Shown here one piece after another: positions 50,133-60,444 of a stretch of 64,000 nt of DNA. Below the pieces are notes generated by a model, which was given only the letters and a program-made list of their open reading frames with translations, searched no databases and was not told the DNA's origin. This stretch comes from Gammaproteobacteria bacterium (GTDB lineage: Bacteria; Pseudomonadota; Gammaproteobacteria; SZUA-229), in the NCBI GenBank assembly GCA_029882355.1, contig JAOUKV010000018.1, positions 1-64,000 of the forward strand, given 5' to 3'. Each line of letters starts with the position of its first letter. The stretch's first letter is position 1. The translations under genes were made by a program, and so were the position numbers.

Positions 50133-51416
50133 GTGGATTTATCAAAGCGATTCTCAGATATTCTGGAATCGCTTTTTTTTAAACCGAATCCCTCTTCAGA
50201 AGCACCACTGCGATGCCTTGTCGCTTACAGTGGCGGCCTGGATTCTCACGTTTTACTGCATCTTTGTGCCAAATTCTCAAAGTTGCCGGTACGGGCTGTT
50301 TATATTCACCATGGTTTGCAGGATGAAGCTGATCAATGGTCAGAGCATTGCACTGAAATTTGTAAAACACTTCACGTTCCATTTAAAACTATTCACGTTG
50401 ATGCCAGTAAACGCTCCGGTGAAAGTCCGGAGGAGACCGCACGCAAAGCGCGCTATGCCGCATTGAAATCCGAGCTGGAGCCGGGTGATTGTATGTTAAC
50501 CGCACATCATCAGGACGATCAGTCTGAAACTGTTTTATTGCAGTTATTTCGTGGCGCAGGCGTGGCAGGATTGTCGGCTATGCCCGTTATTCGTGAAACA
50601 AATAAAACATTTCATGCAAGACCGTTACTGAGTTTTAGTCGTGATGAAATACACGATTATGCGAATGAAAATAATCTGAAATGGGTTGAAGACCCCAGCA
50701 ATACCGACACCGACTTTGATCGTAACTTACTGCGCCATGACATCATTCCCGTGATCAAAAATCGTTGGTCACAGTTAGGTGATTCATTAACAAAAATGGC
50801 ATGCCAACAGCAAGATGCAATGGAGATCATTGAAACCATGGCAGGTATTGATTTAGCTTCTATTGTTACGCAGCAAGCTTGTGTCATCGATATTGCGGGA
50901 CTATCAAAACTCACCAAAGCTCGACAATTAAATGTATTACGATCATGGATACATCAATGTGCTGAGGATGCACCTACAGCTAATATTTTGCATCAGATAT
51001 TAAAAACAGTATTACCAGCAGCAGATGATGCCAGCCCGGAGTTGTGTTGGGGGAAGTCCGAGATTCGTCGATATCAGGGGCAGTTGTACTGTTTAAAACG
51101 AGTAGAACATGATGCATCAGAAGCTTTTGACTGGAATCCAAAAGAACAACGGGTGCTAGATAATCTAGACATTGAATTACTGGCAGAGCAGGGCTTAAAG
51201 CCAGAGCTACTGAATAAAAAACTGACGGTAAAATTTCGACAGGGCGGAGAAAAAATTCGACCTGTGGGAAGAAAGGGTACACATAGCCTGAAGAAGCTAA
51301 TGCAGGAAGCAGGCATTCCACCGTGGCAGCGCTCAAGAATACCGTTAATCTATTTTGATGAAGAACTGATTTGTGTTTACGGTTATTGGATTGCCGAAGG
51401 AAAAACTAAAGAATAA
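50133..51416 (+). CDS. tilS: tRNA(Ile)-lysidine synthase TilS
   Basis: ATP-dependent enzyme that converts C34 of tRNA-Ile(CAU) to lysidine, so the tRNA reads AUA. 427 residues. The PP-loop YSGGLDSHVLLH is at about 32, and ETARKARYAAL and TAHHQDDQSET follow. The middle (TilS) and C-terminal (TilS_C, VKFRQGGEKIRPVGRKGTHS) domains are complete. It uses a GTG start; no better ATG lies before the PP-loop. A strong terminator follows. Confidence 0.98.
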   Translation: MDLSKRFSDILESLFFKPNPSSEAPLRCLVAYSGGLDSHVLLHLCAKFSKLPVRAVYIHHGLQDEADQWSEHCTEICKTLHVPFKTIHVDASKRSGESPEETARKARYAALKSELEPGDCMLTAHHQDDQSETVLLQLFRGAGVAGLSAMPVIRETNKTFHARPLLSFSRDEIHDYANENNLKWVEDPSNTDTDFDRNLLRHDIIPVIKNRWSQLGDSLTKMACQQQDAMEIIETMAGIDLASIVTQQACVIDIAGLSKLTKARQLNVLRSWIHQCAEDAPTANILHQILKTVLPAADDASPELCWGKSEIRRYQGQLYCLKRVEHDASEAFDWNPKEQRVLDNLDIELLAEQGLKPELLNKKLTVKFRQGGEKIRPVGRKGTHSLKKLMQEAGIPPWQRSRIPLIYFDEELICVYGYWIAEGKTKE

Positions 51417-51445
51417 AAAAGCCCCGCATTGCGGGGCTTTTTTAT
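51415..51445. terminator. Bidirectional terminator after tilS
   Basis: AAAAAAGCCCCGC pairs with GCGGGGCTTTTTT around the loop ATT, with T on one side and A on the other, between tilS (plus) and the BI-1 gene (minus). Confidence 0.95.
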
Positions 51446-51467
51446 TTGGCTGATTAAAGTGAATTAA

Positions 51468-52130
51468 TCAATCACGGCCACTAAGAGCACTAAGGATATT
51501 AAGCAGATGGATGAATATATTGAATATGCTCAAGTACATGCCAACGGTAGCTAGTATGTAGTTGGTCTGCTCACCGCGAATAATCGCACTGGTGTCATGC
51601 AGAATGAAACCGCTCATGATCAGAATTACTGCTGATGAAATAGCCAGTGACAGTGCAGGCATATCTAAAAAGATATTAGCAATCATCGCGACAACGGCGA
51701 TGCCCATACCTACAACAAGGAAGCCAGCCATAAAGCTGAAATCTTTTTTACTGGTTAGCGCGTAACCAGACAAGCCGAGGAAAATTACACCGGTACCACC
51801 AAAAGCAGTCGCAATAATTTGACCACCGTTAGCCATTTGCAAATAGGCATTCAACATTGGGCCAATGCTAAGGCCGAGTAAGCCGGTGATGCCAAAAACA
51901 ACCCACAAGCCTTTGCTTGAGTTGGCTGTACGCGGTAGTGCAAACCAGATAAGACCCATTGCACCGAACATGCCAATCAGGCTAACACCGTGTGGTAGCT
52001 CGATTGCCATAGAAAGGCCAGCCATTAAGGCGCTGAAAAACAGCGTTGCAGACAACAGGGCGTAGGTGTTCTTTAAGACCTTGTTGGTCGAAAGGATTTG
52101 TGATTCTGAACGTGTTGCTGAAATTTGCAT
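51468..52130 (-). CDS. Bax inhibitor-1/YccA family membrane protein
   Basis: Integral membrane protein of 220 residues with seven hydrophobic segments, of the BI-1/YccA type. E. coli YccA modulates FtsH; YetJ of Bacillus is a pH-sensitive calcium leak channel. The Asp pair near the C-terminus that matters in YetJ is represented by FILHDTSAII near residue 173 and the final LSGRD. Start ATG with AGGAATA upstream. Confidence 0.93.
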   Translation of the reverse strand: MQISATRSESQILSTNKVLKNTYALLSATLFFSALMAGLSMAIELPHGVSLIGMFGAMGLIWFALPRTANSSKGLWVVFGITGLLGLSIGPMLNAYLQMANGGQIIATAFGGTGVIFLGLSGYALTSKKDFSFMAGFLVVGMGIAVVAMIANIFLDMPALSLAISSAVILIMSGFILHDTSAIIRGEQTNYILATVGMYLSIFNIFIHLLNILSALSGRD

Positions 52131-52331
52131 ATTTATTCCTGTAAGTGTTTCAAGTTATTCGTAAGAGTACCATTATTAGCTAGACAGGGTAAATGATAAT
52201 AAGTTTCACCTATCATCATTACGCTACGGTCTCTGAGACGTATATTAGGGGGCGGATGAAGGATTTCAAGTCTATTTTAGGTTTTGAATAAGGTTTTACT
52301 AATAATAAAGACAAAAAGGGTCATGTATTCA

Positions 52332-52366
52332 TTGAAACAAGTTAAAAATCCAGTAAGATACGCCCT
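52332..52366 (+). promoter_or_regulatory. Promoter of tRNA-Ser
   Basis: TTGAAA (52332-52337), 16-base spacer, TAAGAT (52354-52359), GC-rich discriminator CGCCCTC. Transcription would start near 52366, 41 bases before the tRNA. Confidence 0.7.
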
Positions 52367-52406
52367 CCCGAGCGCTGTATCTTGGGAAAGAGATTAAATA
52401 TTATCC

Positions 52407-52494
52407 GGAGAGTTGGCTGAGTGGTCGAAAGCGGCGGTCTTGAAAACCGTTGAACCGTAAGGTTCCGAGGGTTCGAATCCCTCATTCTCCGCCA
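52407..52494 (+). tRNA. tRNA-Ser (anticodon TGA), CCA encoded
   Basis: Class II tRNA of 88 bases. GGAGAGT pairs with ATTCTCC in the acceptor stem, with G discriminator and encoded CCA. The anticodon loop is CTTGAAA, the long variable arm is GTTGAACCGTAAGGTTCC, and the T-loop is GGTTCGAATCC. Confidence 0.98.
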
Positions 52495-52575
52495 CATATA
52501 AAAGAGGTCATTTATGACCTCTTTTTTTGTTTCTACATGTCTATAATGTATGCAATATTAACAAAGAGCTCATCT

Positions 52576-55500
52576 ATGCCCGAGCGCATTCGCGAAATAC
52601 CATATAACTACACCTCGTTTTCAGACCGTGAAATCGTTACCCGTTTTCTGGGTGCGCCGATTTGGCAATTGATCGAAGGCCTTCGTGGTGAGCGCAATAC
52701 CGGTATTTCAGCACGCATGCTGCTGGAAGTGCTGGGTGATATGTGGGTGGTGACTCGCAATCCGTACCTGCAAGAAGACTTACTGGAAGATGCTGGTCGC
52801 CGTAAGGCTTTAATCGAAGCCATGCATCATCGTCTTGGACAGATTGAAGCGCGAGCGGGCGGTAATACCAAAGCTTTAGAATTACACCGTGCTGCCAGCG
52901 AAGCAGTGAATCGTTTTTCTGACCAATTCGATATCGATAAAAAGCTAAGAGAAAAAGTACGCAAACGCTTTAAACGCATCACACGTAAAGATAATGTCGA
53001 TTTTGGTGGGCTGGCCAGAGTCTCTCATGCCACCGATGCCACTGACTGGCGCGTTGAATCCCCATTTGTAGTTATCTCGCCGGATACTGAAGAAGAAGTC
53101 ATCGATATCGTACAGGCCTGTATTGATCTTGAACTGACTATCATCCCGCGCGGCGGCGGTACCGGTTATACCGGTGGTGCTGTGCCACTTGATGCGCATT
53201 CGGTGGTAATCAACACTGAAAAGCTGGAATCGCTGAGCGGTGTAGAAAAACAAGCATTAATCGGTGTTGATGAAGCCGTGCCAACGGTGAGATGTGGTGC
53301 CGGTGTGGTGACACGTCGTGTCTCTGATTTGGCCGGCGCGAATGGGCTCGCCTTCGCTGTAGACCCAACCTCGCAGGATGCTTCCTGCATCGGTGGCAAC
53401 GTCGCTATGAACGCGGGTGGTAAGAAAGCGGTGCTATGGGGTACGACACTGGATAATCTGGTGTCATGGCGCATGGTGACACCCGATGCGCAGTGGATAG
53501 AAGTTGAGCGTTGTAATCATAATCTCGGTAAAGTGCATGAACAGGAAGAAGTTGTTTTCCGTATCAGTCGTTTTCAGCACGACGCTAAAACATTAATAGG
53601 TGAACCTGAACTACTGCGTATAGCAGGCTCAATTTTCCGTAAGGCCGGTTTAGGTAAAGATGTTACTGACAAGTTTCTCTCCGGTTTACCCGGTATTCAA
53701 AAAGAAGGTTGTGATGGCATTATCACTTCGGCGCGTTTCATTCTGCACCGCATGCCAAAATCTATTCGCACGGTTTGTCTTGAATTTTTTGGTTCGGATT
53801 TGTCACGCTCTATCTCCGCCATTTCTGAACTGGTCGATCATGTTAAGGAGACAGAAGGCGTTGTACTTGCTGGTTTAGAACATCTTGATGAACGTTATGT
53901 AAAGGCCGTGCGTTACACCACCAAGAGTCCGGGTCGTGAACGCCCACGTATGGTGTTGATTGCTGATATCGCTGGAGACGAAGAAGAGAATGTCGCTAGA
54001 GTCGTCTCAACTATTATTGAACTGGCCAGACAACGCGATGGTGAAGGTTTTGTTGCGGTAAGTCCTGAAGCGCGTCGCCATTTCTGGTTAGATCGCGCAC
54101 GCACAGCGGCGATTTCGGCGCACACCAATGCCTTCAAGGTAAACGAAGACGTTGTTATTCCATTGGACAGGCTCAATGAATACAACACCGGTATCGAACG
54201 CATTAACATCGAGCAGTCGATTGTTAATAAGTTAGAAAGTGTTGAATCATTTGTGGAATATTTGTCGGGCGATTTATCGGGATTAAAACTCGATAAAGAG
54301 TTTGATGAAAGCGAAGAAGTACACGCTATTTTTCAGGCCAAGCTGGATATGGCGCTTAAACATCTTGAAGCTGTTCGTCAGCGTTGGACGAAACTGGCTG
54401 AGAGCATGGATGATGCGGCCAGCGACCATTTGAGCCTATGGACTGAAGCCGAGAAAGCCGCTATCCGAGAAAATGACACGGTATTAGATTTATTACTGCG
54501 CCGTGATGTACTGGTTTCTTATCGGCAGGAAATCAAACAGCGCATGCGCGAGATTTTCCGCGGTCAGGAAATGGAAGCCTTACGCGATACTTTGCGCAAA
54601 AGACATCTGGCGATTAAAAATAATCGTTTATTTATTGCTTTGCACATGCATGCAGGTGATGGCAACGTTCACACAAATATCCCGGTACACTCTGATAACT
54701 ATCGGATGTTGCATGAAGCGGATCGTCTGGTTGATTTGGTAATGGCATTAGCCCAAAAGCTGGGCGGTGTTATTTCTGGTGAGCATGGTATTGGTTTGAC
54801 TAAAATTCAATATCTTGAGCCAGAGAAGTTGTCCGAGTTTGTAAAGTATAAAAATAAAGTGGATCCGCAAGGCCATTTCAATAAAGGCAAACTAATGCCA
54901 GGTTCTGGTCTTGAAAATGCCTACACGCCATCACTAGCACTGGTGCAACAGGAAGCTTTAATCCTTGAACAAAGCGAATTAGGGTTGCTCAATGACGACA
55001 TTAAACATTGTCTGCGTTGCGGTAAATGTAAACCGGTTTGTATGACCCATATTCCGCGCGCTAATCTTTTATATTCACCGCGTAATAAAATCCTGGCATC
55101 GGGATTGATTACCGAAGCTTTTTTGTATGAAGAGCAAACGCGTCGTGGTATTTCAATTCGTCACTTTGATGATTTGAATGATGTCGCTGATCATTGCACG
55201 GTCTGTCATAAATGTTATAACCCTTGTCCGGTAAATATTGATTTCGGTGATGTTTCTATTCGCATGAGAAAAATATTAAAAGACCGGGGTCAGAAGCATT
55301 TCAATCTGGGTAGCTGGGCTGCAATGCAGTTTTTAAATGTAAAAGATCCAATGGCTATTAAAGTTTTGCGTTCTGCTATGGCTCAGCTTGGGTTTATTGC
55401 TATTAATCTTGCGCATTCTCTAGCGAAGAGATTAGGCTTGTTGGGGCGTAAAAAACGTCTGCCGCCATCAACAACCGGTCATACAAAAGTAAATGAGCAA

Positions 55501-56421
55501 ATTGTCAATTTAGTGCGTAAACCAATGCGCTCAAAAATACCGGCCAAGCCTTTAAGGACTTTACTGAACGCAGAAGATGCTTCACAGGTAGTGATTATTC
55601 GTGATGCAGAAAAAACCACGGATGATTCTGATGCGGTGTTTTATTTTCCAGGTTGTGGTTCAGAGCGTTTATTCAGTCAAATAGGTTTGGCTACCCTGGG
55701 CATGTTGTATCAGACGGGAGCAAAAACCGTATTGCCGCCCGGTTACATTTGTTGCGGTTATCCACAAACAGCAGGTGGTGATGCAGAAAAAGGACAGGCG
55801 ATCAGTACTGAGAATCGCGTGCTGTTTCATCGTATTGCTAATACGCTGAATTATCTTGATATCAAAACTGTGATTGTTAGTTGTGGTACCTGTATGGATC
55901 AGTTGTTGAAATATGAATTCGAGAAAATTTTTCCCGGTTGTCGTTTGCTGGATATACACGAGTACCTGATGGAGAAGGGTGTGACGATGACTGCTGATAA
56001 TGATACTGAGTATTTGTTTCACGATCCCTGTCATACACCAATGAAATCGTACAATCCAATTAAAGTTGCTTCCAGCTTAATGAGTAAAAAGGTCACACTG
56101 TCAGATCGTTGCTGTGGTGAATCGGGTACTTTGGGAACCGCACGTCCTGATATTGCGGATCAATTGCGTTATAGAAAACAGGAAGAATTAGAGAAGTCAG
56201 TGCTTGAACTGACTGGCAGCAAAAAAAATAAAAATGGAAAAGTGAAAATGCTGACTTCTTGTCCCGCCTGCCAACAAGGTTTGTCTCGCTATCAGGATGA
56301 TACCGGTCTTGAAACTGACTACATTGTTGTCGAGATGTGCAAAAACAATCTCGGAGAAGATTGGCAGAAAACAGTACTGGCGAATATTAAGGCTGATGGC
56401 ATTGAAAGAGTCTTATTATAG
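52576..56421 (+). CDS. DUF3683-FAD-linked oxidase-Fe-S-CCG fusion oxidoreductase
   Basis: Large cytoplasmic oxidoreductase of 1281 residues. Order: DUF3683 N-terminal domain (about 1-130), FAD_binding_4 (about 145-330, [15 protein letters not shown]), FAD-oxidase C-terminal region (to about 795, [15 protein letters not shown] and [11 protein letters not shown]), two 4Fe-4S sites ([11 protein letters not shown] near 815; [12 protein letters not shown] near 875), then two CCG domains ([46 protein letters not shown]). It joins GlcD-like and GlcF-like parts in one chain and probably oxidises a D-2-hydroxyacid into the respiratory chain. Substrate unknown. ATG at 52576 is chosen because the open frame upstream runs into the tRNA-Ser gene. 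Confidence 0.93.
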   Translation: MPERIREIPYNYTSFSDREIVTRFLGAPIWQLIEGLRGERNTGISARMLLEVLGDMWVVTRNPYLQEDLLEDAGRRKALIEAMHHRLGQIEARAGGNTKALELHRAASEAVNRFSDQFDIDKKLREKVRKRFKRITRKDNVDFGGLARVSHATDATDWRVESPFVVISPDTEEEVIDIVQACIDLELTIIPRGGGTGYTGGAVPLDAHSVVINTEKLESLSGVEKQALIGVDEAVPTVRCGAGVVTRRVSDLAGANGLAFAVDPTSQDASCIGGNVAMNAGGKKAVLWGTTLDNLVSWRMVTPDAQWIEVERCNHNLGKVHEQEEVVFRISRFQHDAKTLIGEPELLRIAGSIFRKAGLGKDVTDKFLSGLPGIQKEGCDGIITSARFILHRMPKSIRTVCLEFFGSDLSRSISAISELVDHVKETEGVVLAGLEHLDERYVKAVRYTTKSPGRERPRMVLIADIAGDEEENVARVVSTIIELARQRDGEGFVAVSPEARRHFWLDRARTAAISAHTNAFKVNEDVVIPLDRLNEYNTGIERINIEQSIVNKLESVESFVEYLSGDLSGLKLDKEFDESEEVHAIFQAKLDMALKHLEAVRQRWTKLAESMDDAASDHLSLWTEAEKAAIRENDTVLDLLLRRDVLVSYRQEIKQRMREIFRGQEMEALRDTLRKRHLAIKNNRLFIALHMHAGDGNVHTNIPVHSDNYRMLHEADRLVDLVMALAQKLGGVISGEHGIGLTKIQYLEPEKLSEFVKYKNKVDPQGHFNKGKLMPGSGLENAYTPSLALVQQEALILEQSELGLLNDDIKHCLRCGKCKPVCMTHIPRANLLYSPRNKILASGLITEAFLYEEQTRRGISIRHFDDLNDVADHCTVCHKCYNPCPVNIDFGDVSIRMRKILKDRGQKHFNLGSWAAMQFLNVKDPMAIKVLRSAMAQLGFIAINLAHSLAKRLGLLGRKKRLPPSTTGHTKVNEQIVNLVRKPMRSKIPAKPLRTLLNAEDASQVVIIRDAEKTTDDSDAVFYFPGCGSERLFSQIGLATLGMLYQTGAKTVLPPGYICCGYPQTAGGDAEKGQAISTENRVLFHRIANTLNYLDIKTVIVSCGTCMDQLLKYEFEKIFPGCRLLDIHEYLMEKGVTMTADNDTEYLFHDPCHTPMKSYNPIKVASSLMSKKVTLSDRCCGESGTLGTARPDIADQLRYRKQEELEKSVLELTGSKKNKNGKVKMLTSCPACQQGLSRYQDDTGLETDYIVVEMCKNNLGEDWQKTVLANIKADGIERVLL

Positions 56422-56472
56422 GCGTATAACTTTAGTCATTGAATGATAATTGTCTAGAGGTTGGGGATAGTA

Positions 56473-57207
56473 ATGATTGAAGATTTTAAGGGTGATGAAT
56501 CTTGGCGAATGTTCCGGATTATCAGTGAGTTCACAGAAGGTTTTGATAAGCTGGCAGATATAGGTTTCGCTATTTCTATATTTGGATCTGCGCGTACTCA
56601 ACCGGATAATCATTATTATCAGAAAGCCGTTGATATTAGTGGCCGTCTTGCCAAAGAAAATTTTTCCATTATTTCTGGTGGTGGTGGCGGTATCATGGAA
56701 GCTGCCAATAAAGGCGCTGCCGAGAATGATGCGATTTCTGTCGGTTTAAATATTGATCTACCACACGAGCAAAAGCCCAATAAGTTCCAAAATTTATCTT
56801 TAGGCTTTCGTTACTTTTTCGCACGTAAGGTTATCTTTGTAAAATACTCCATGGGTTATGTTTGTATGCCTGGTGGTTTCGGCACGCTGGATGAATTTTT
56901 TGAATCACTAACACTTATTCAAACAGAAAAGATATATAGAATGCCAATAGTCTTATTTGGTACAGAATACTGGTCGGGACTCATTGACTGGATGAAAGCG
57001 ACACTGATCAAGCATGGAACTGTCTCAGAAGAAGATTTTGATTTAATTGTAATAACTGATGATGTTGATGAAGTTGTCGAAATCATGAATTGCCACCGTG
57101 AAAAAAAGCTTAAGCACATAGAAGAAGCGCATCAGGAATGGTTGAAAAATCCGATGTCAAAAAATGTGGAAGACGTGATAAGGAATTTGGTGAGGAATAA
57201 TAATTAA
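56473..57207 (+). CDS. LOG-family (TIGR00730) Rossmann-fold nucleotide hydrolase
   Basis: Protein of 244 residues related to cytokinin-activating LOG enzymes and PpnN-like nucleosidases, which cleave ribosyl bonds of nucleotides. The signature PGGFGTLDEFFE is near residue 135, and SGGGGGIMEAANKGA near 70. Both catalytic Arg/Glu positions are present. ATG at 56473 is chosen over the TTG at 56461 because GGGGA lies a few bases before it. Confidence 0.93.
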   Translation: MIEDFKGDESWRMFRIISEFTEGFDKLADIGFAISIFGSARTQPDNHYYQKAVDISGRLAKENFSIISGGGGGIMEAANKGAAENDAISVGLNIDLPHEQKPNKFQNLSLGFRYFFARKVIFVKYSMGYVCMPGGFGTLDEFFESLTLIQTEKIYRMPIVLFGTEYWSGLIDWMKATLIKHGTVSEEDFDLIVITDDVDEVVEIMNCHREKKLKHIEEAHQEWLKNPMSKNVEDVIRNLVRNNN

Positions 57208-57226
57208 AAAATCGCCAACTGCCGAC

Positions 57227-57796
57227 TTAGGGCTTCAATGTTTCGTAGGCCTGACGAATGCGGATAAAAGTGGCTGAATCTCCGCCTTTGTCTGGATGGT
57301 GAAGAGCAGCCAGTTCCCGGTAACGTTGATTTATTGCTTCACTTCTGGGTTTGCCTTCCAGGCCTAAAATAGCCAGCGCTTCCAGTTCTCTGTCTGCGCT
57401 GATATACAGCTTCCAGAAGCTGGATAACAATTTTTCTACATCCTGTTTGTCTGTATTTTTAAAATTGGCCCAGTCTAGATAGTATTCACTGAGTTTTACA
57501 TTTACTGATTCAGTGAGTTCTTTGTTATTTGACTGAATCTTAGCAGTGATGAGTTGAATTTTAAGTGGTGAAATATCAAGAAAAACCTGTTCTTCTGCCA
57601 TTAATTTTTTTTGTAACTGGTGTAACGCATTCATTACCAGGAAGTGCTTTTGAAAAATAGCGAGCTGGTAGTCATCATCTATATCTTCAAAACCAGTATG
57701 TTCTTCCAGAGATTTAATAATCAGATATTCAGTAATGCCTTCAGTATGCTGCTGCAATAAAGACAGAATGTCAGGAATTAAAGGGTTCTTCAGCAT
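57227..57796 (-). CDS. DnaJ-related protein with C-terminal J domain
   Basis: Protein of 189 residues. The N-terminal two thirds match the DNAJ_related family (LQQHTEGITEYLIIKSL) and the last 55 residues are a J domain (EALAILGLEGKPRSEAIN, HHPDKGGDSATFIRIRQAYE) with the HPD motif at about 165. In standard DnaJ the J domain is at the front, so this C-terminal placement is a family trait. It likely stimulates a DnaK ATPase. It lies nine bases after the Maf gene on the same strand. Confidence 0.93.
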   Translation of the reverse strand: MLKNPLIPDILSLLQQHTEGITEYLIIKSLEEHTGFEDIDDDYQLAIFQKHFLVMNALHQLQKKLMAEEQVFLDISPLKIQLITAKIQSNNKELTESVNVKLSEYYLDWANFKNTDKQDVEKLLSSFWKLYISADRELEALAILGLEGKPRSEAINQRYRELAALHHPDKGGDSATFIRIRQAYETLKP

Positions 57797-57805
57797 TGGC
57801 TTTAG

Positions 57806-58393
57806 CTATGAGGAGGGGATCTCTAAACCCACATTCTCCAGCATACCGACTAGCTTAATCAGAGGTAGTCCAATGAGCGAGTTAGGGTCTTCGCCTTCAA
57901 ATTTTTCAAACAGGGCAATGCCGAGACCTTCGGACTTGAAGCTGCCGGCACAGTTGTACGGTTCTTCTTTCTTTAAATAGTTTTCAATCTTTTGAGCGGA
58001 GAGCTTCTTGAATATCACTGTATAAGGCTCGCAGATCGTCTGTTTCTTGCCTGTTCGGGTGTTGAGTAGGCATAGGCCGGTCTGGAAGACGATGCGCTGA
58101 CCTGATGCTTCGGTAAGCTGTTTGACGGCATTGTTGAAGTTGCCAGGCTTGGTTAATGGTTTGCCGTTGAGTACAGCGCTTTGATCAGATCCAATAATCA
58201 GAGCATCCTGTCCCTTGATTTGTTCGGCAACCGCCTCTGCTTTGAGCTCCGACAGACGCATAACCATCGCCTCAATACTTTCACCTTCAATCGGTGTTTC
58301 ATCAACATCGGGTGAGGCGCAGCTGAATTCGATTTGCAGTCGTTCCAGCAACTCTTTGCGGAAGGGGGAGGTTGAGCCGAGAATGAGCTTCAT
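57806..58393 (-). CDS. Maf/YceF-type nucleoside triphosphate pyrophosphatase
   Basis: House-cleaning enzyme of 195 residues that hydrolyses modified NTPs; the YceF group acts on 7-methyl-GTP. LGSTSPFRKELLERL near the start carries the Ser/Arg substrate site, DVDETPIEGES follows, and IIGSDQSAV near 66 holds the catalytic Asp. It stands upstream of and divergent from yceD-rpmF-plsX-fabH, the E. coli-like order for yceF. Confidence 0.95.
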   Translation of the reverse strand: MKLILGSTSPFRKELLERLQIEFSCASPDVDETPIEGESIEAMVMRLSELKAEAVAEQIKGQDALIIGSDQSAVLNGKPLTKPGNFNNAVKQLTEASGQRIVFQTGLCLLNTRTGKKQTICEPYTVIFKKLSAQKIENYLKKEEPYNCAGSFKSEGLGIALFEKFEGEDPNSLIGLPLIKLVGMLENVGLEIPSS

Positions 58394-58590
58394 AGATGTT
58401 TATTTGTTGAATAAAAAGGGGATTTTAAACGATTAGATTAACCGGTGGGATGAATTTGTCGTAACAATTGTAGCTATGTGTTTGATATTTTAGGAAATGC
58501 TAATGTTTCTATCGCCTGTGGAACAGAACTTATTGAATTGTATAGGATATTATATACAGAAATGATATTTTGCTTTAAAATGGGTCGATT

Positions 58591-59097
58591 ATGTCAAAGC
58601 AATTGCCTGAAACGACGAATTTTTTAAAGCAGGCCGAGCGCAATGTGACTCTGGAAGGGGTAATGCCGCTGGTCAAGCTTGAGCGTTTATCAGAGGTTTT
58701 GAGTGATAATTCAGGTGAGTTATTCGCTAAATTACAATTCACCTCCGGTACGGGTTATTTAGGATTGCACGGTGAGGTTGAAGCATCTCTGGAACTGATT
58801 TGCCAGCGCTGTATGCAGCCGATGAAACACGCTGTGTCAGGGCAGTTTAAGTTTGGTCTGATGACTGATGAAAAATATATCGACAAGGTACCATTTGATG
58901 CGGATCCTTATTTATTAGAAGGTGATGAGCAGTCAGTAGTAGAAATTCTTGAAGATGAGCTGCTGTTGTCGATACCTATTTCAGCGACACATCAAAAAGC
59001 GTGTTCTGAGTTTCTTCATAAACAGGATGAAGAAAGGCGAGTGGAGAAAGAAAAATCGAACCCATTCGCTGTATTGAAAGATTTGAAAATAGATTAG
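58591..59097 (+). CDS. yceD: YceD/DUF177 family protein
   Basis: Small soluble protein of 168 residues. The DUF177 family contains the conserved CxxC (LICQRCMQPMKH near 70) and an acidic C-terminus. Homologues are linked to 23S rRNA maturation, and the conserved pairing with rpmF supports a ribosome role. It starts the yceD-rpmF-plsX-fabH group. Confidence 0.95.
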   Translation: MSKQLPETTNFLKQAERNVTLEGVMPLVKLERLSEVLSDNSGELFAKLQFTSGTGYLGLHGEVEASLELICQRCMQPMKHAVSGQFKFGLMTDEKYIDKVPFDADPYLLEGDEQSVVEILEDELLLSIPISATHQKACSEFLHKQDEERRVEKEKSNPFAVLKDLKID

Positions 59098-59164
59098 GTT
59101 AAATTCTAATCTATTGAATTTTAAAATAATTTTATATTTATAGGTTTTTAACAGGAGATATTCC

Positions 59165-59353
59165 GTGGCCGTTCAAAAGAGTAGAAAAACACGTTCAAAA
59201 CGCGGTATGCGCCGTTCACATGATGCCCTTACAGGCAAAACTTTATCTGTTGATCCAACATCCGGGGAAACTCATTTGCGTCATCATGTAACACCAGACG
59301 GCTATTACAAAGGCCGTAAGGTGATAGACACAGAAAGCGCTGTCGAAGTTTAG
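59165..59353 (+). CDS. rpmF: 50S ribosomal protein L32
   Basis: Ribosomal protein of 62 residues; the conserved [20 protein letters not shown] is at the N-terminus. A GTG start (59165) behind CAGGAGATA is used. No zinc-binding Cys are present, so it is the C-minus form. Confidence 0.98.
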   Translation: MAVQKSRKTRSKRGMRRSHDALTGKTLSVDPTSGETHLRHHVTPDGYYKGRKVIDTESAVEV

Positions 59354-59365
59354 GTTGTTTACCCT

Positions 59366-59396
59366 GCCGCTCAACCGCTAACGGTGGTTGAGCGGC
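59366..59396 (+). terminator. Strong hairpin between rpmF and plsX
   Basis: GCCGCTCAACC (59366-59376) and GGTTGAGCGGC (59386-59396) form an 11-bp stem with a 9-base loop. No good T-run follows. It is best seen as an attenuator or mRNA-processing hairpin that lowers plsX and fabH relative to rpmF. Confidence 0.55.
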
Positions 59397-59409
59397 ATTG
59401 AATTTATTG

Positions 59410-60444
59410 ATGCCAGATCCGGCGATAATTGCACTTGATGCCATGGGTGGCGACTTCGGACCAGAAGTCGTGCTGCCTGCTGCTGTCCAGGTAATTAAGA
59501 AGCATAAGAATGTCGGCATCATTCTGGTGGGCGATGAGGCTATTTTAAGAGCCCGTGCTGAGCAGATTGGAATGGATCTGACTGGTGCTTTAGCTGGCCG
59601 GATTGAAATTCAGCACGCATCACAGGTTGTCGAAATGTGCGATGAGCCAGCCCTGGCGATTCGAAAGAAAAAAGATTCTTCTATGCGTGTGGCGATAGAC
59701 CTTGTTAAAGAGGGCCGCGCTCAGGCCGCCGTCAGTGCCGGAAATACCGGTGCGCTGATGGGTACGGCCAAATTTGTACTCAAAACCGTACCCGGTATTG
59801 ATCGTCCTGCCATTTGCACCACCATCCCATCGGTTACCGGCCATACTCATATGCTTGATTTGGGTGCCAATGTTGATTGCAGTGGTGAAAACCTGTGTCA
59901 GTTTGCGATCATGGGATCGGTGCTGGCCGAGGCCGTCGATAATGTAGAACGGCCACGTGTGGGCTTGCTGAATATCGGTTCTGAAGCAATGAAAGGCAAT
60001 GCACTGGTTAAGGAAGCTGATGCGCTGCTGGTCAATGCCCCAATCAACTATATTGGTTTTGTTGAAGGTGATGATATCTACAATGGCAGCGTTGATGTGG
60101 TGGTCTGTGATGGTTTTGTCGGCAATGTTTCATTGAAGACCTCTGAAGGCGTTGCCAAGATGATCAGTCACTTCATGAAAGAAGAATTTAGCAAAGGCTT
60201 GTACAACAAAATTGCGGCCATGATTGCGATGCCCGTGCTTAAAGCATTTAAAAAGCGCATTGACCCACGTGCTTACAATGGAGCCAGCATGCTGGGTTTG
60301 AATGGCATTGTCATCAAAAGCCACGGTGGTACCGATATCTTTGGTTTTGCTAATGCAATAGAGATAGCCGTGCTGGAAGTAGAAAAAACAGTCCCACAAC
60401 ATATTCGTTCCAGAATGGAACCATTGCTGGAGAAAGCAGTTTGA
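59410..60444 (+). CDS. plsX: Phosphate acyltransferase PlsX
   Basis: Makes acyl-phosphate from acyl-ACP for phospholipid synthesis; peripheral membrane enzyme. About 344 residues. [18 protein letters not shown] at the start, [15 protein letters not shown] near 77 and [13 protein letters not shown] near 235 are standard. ATG at 59410 is preferred; TTG at 59398 is a possible earlier start. Its stop overlaps the start of fabH. Confidence 0.97.
   Translation: MPDPAIIALDAMGGDFGPEVVLPAAVQVIKKHKNVGIILVGDEAILRARAEQIGMDLTGALAGRIEIQHASQVVEMCDEPALAIRKKKDSSMRVAIDLVKEGRAQAAVSAGNTGALMGTAKFVLKTVPGIDRPAICTTIPSVTGHTHMLDLGANVDCSGENLCQFAIMGSVLAEAVDNVERPRVGLLNIGSEAMKGNALVKEADALLVNAPINYIGFVEGDDIYNGSVDVVVCDGFVGNVSLKTSEGVAKMISHFMKEEFSKGLYNKIAAMIAMPVLKAFKKRIDPRAYNGASMLGLNGIVIKSHGGTDIFGFANAIEIAVLEVEKTVPQHIRSRMEPLLEKAV

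Noticed and set aside
52450-52575. Longer start of the DUF3683 oxidoreductase at 52450
   Set aside because: That region overlaps the tRNA-Ser gene, and the extra residues do not resemble the family.
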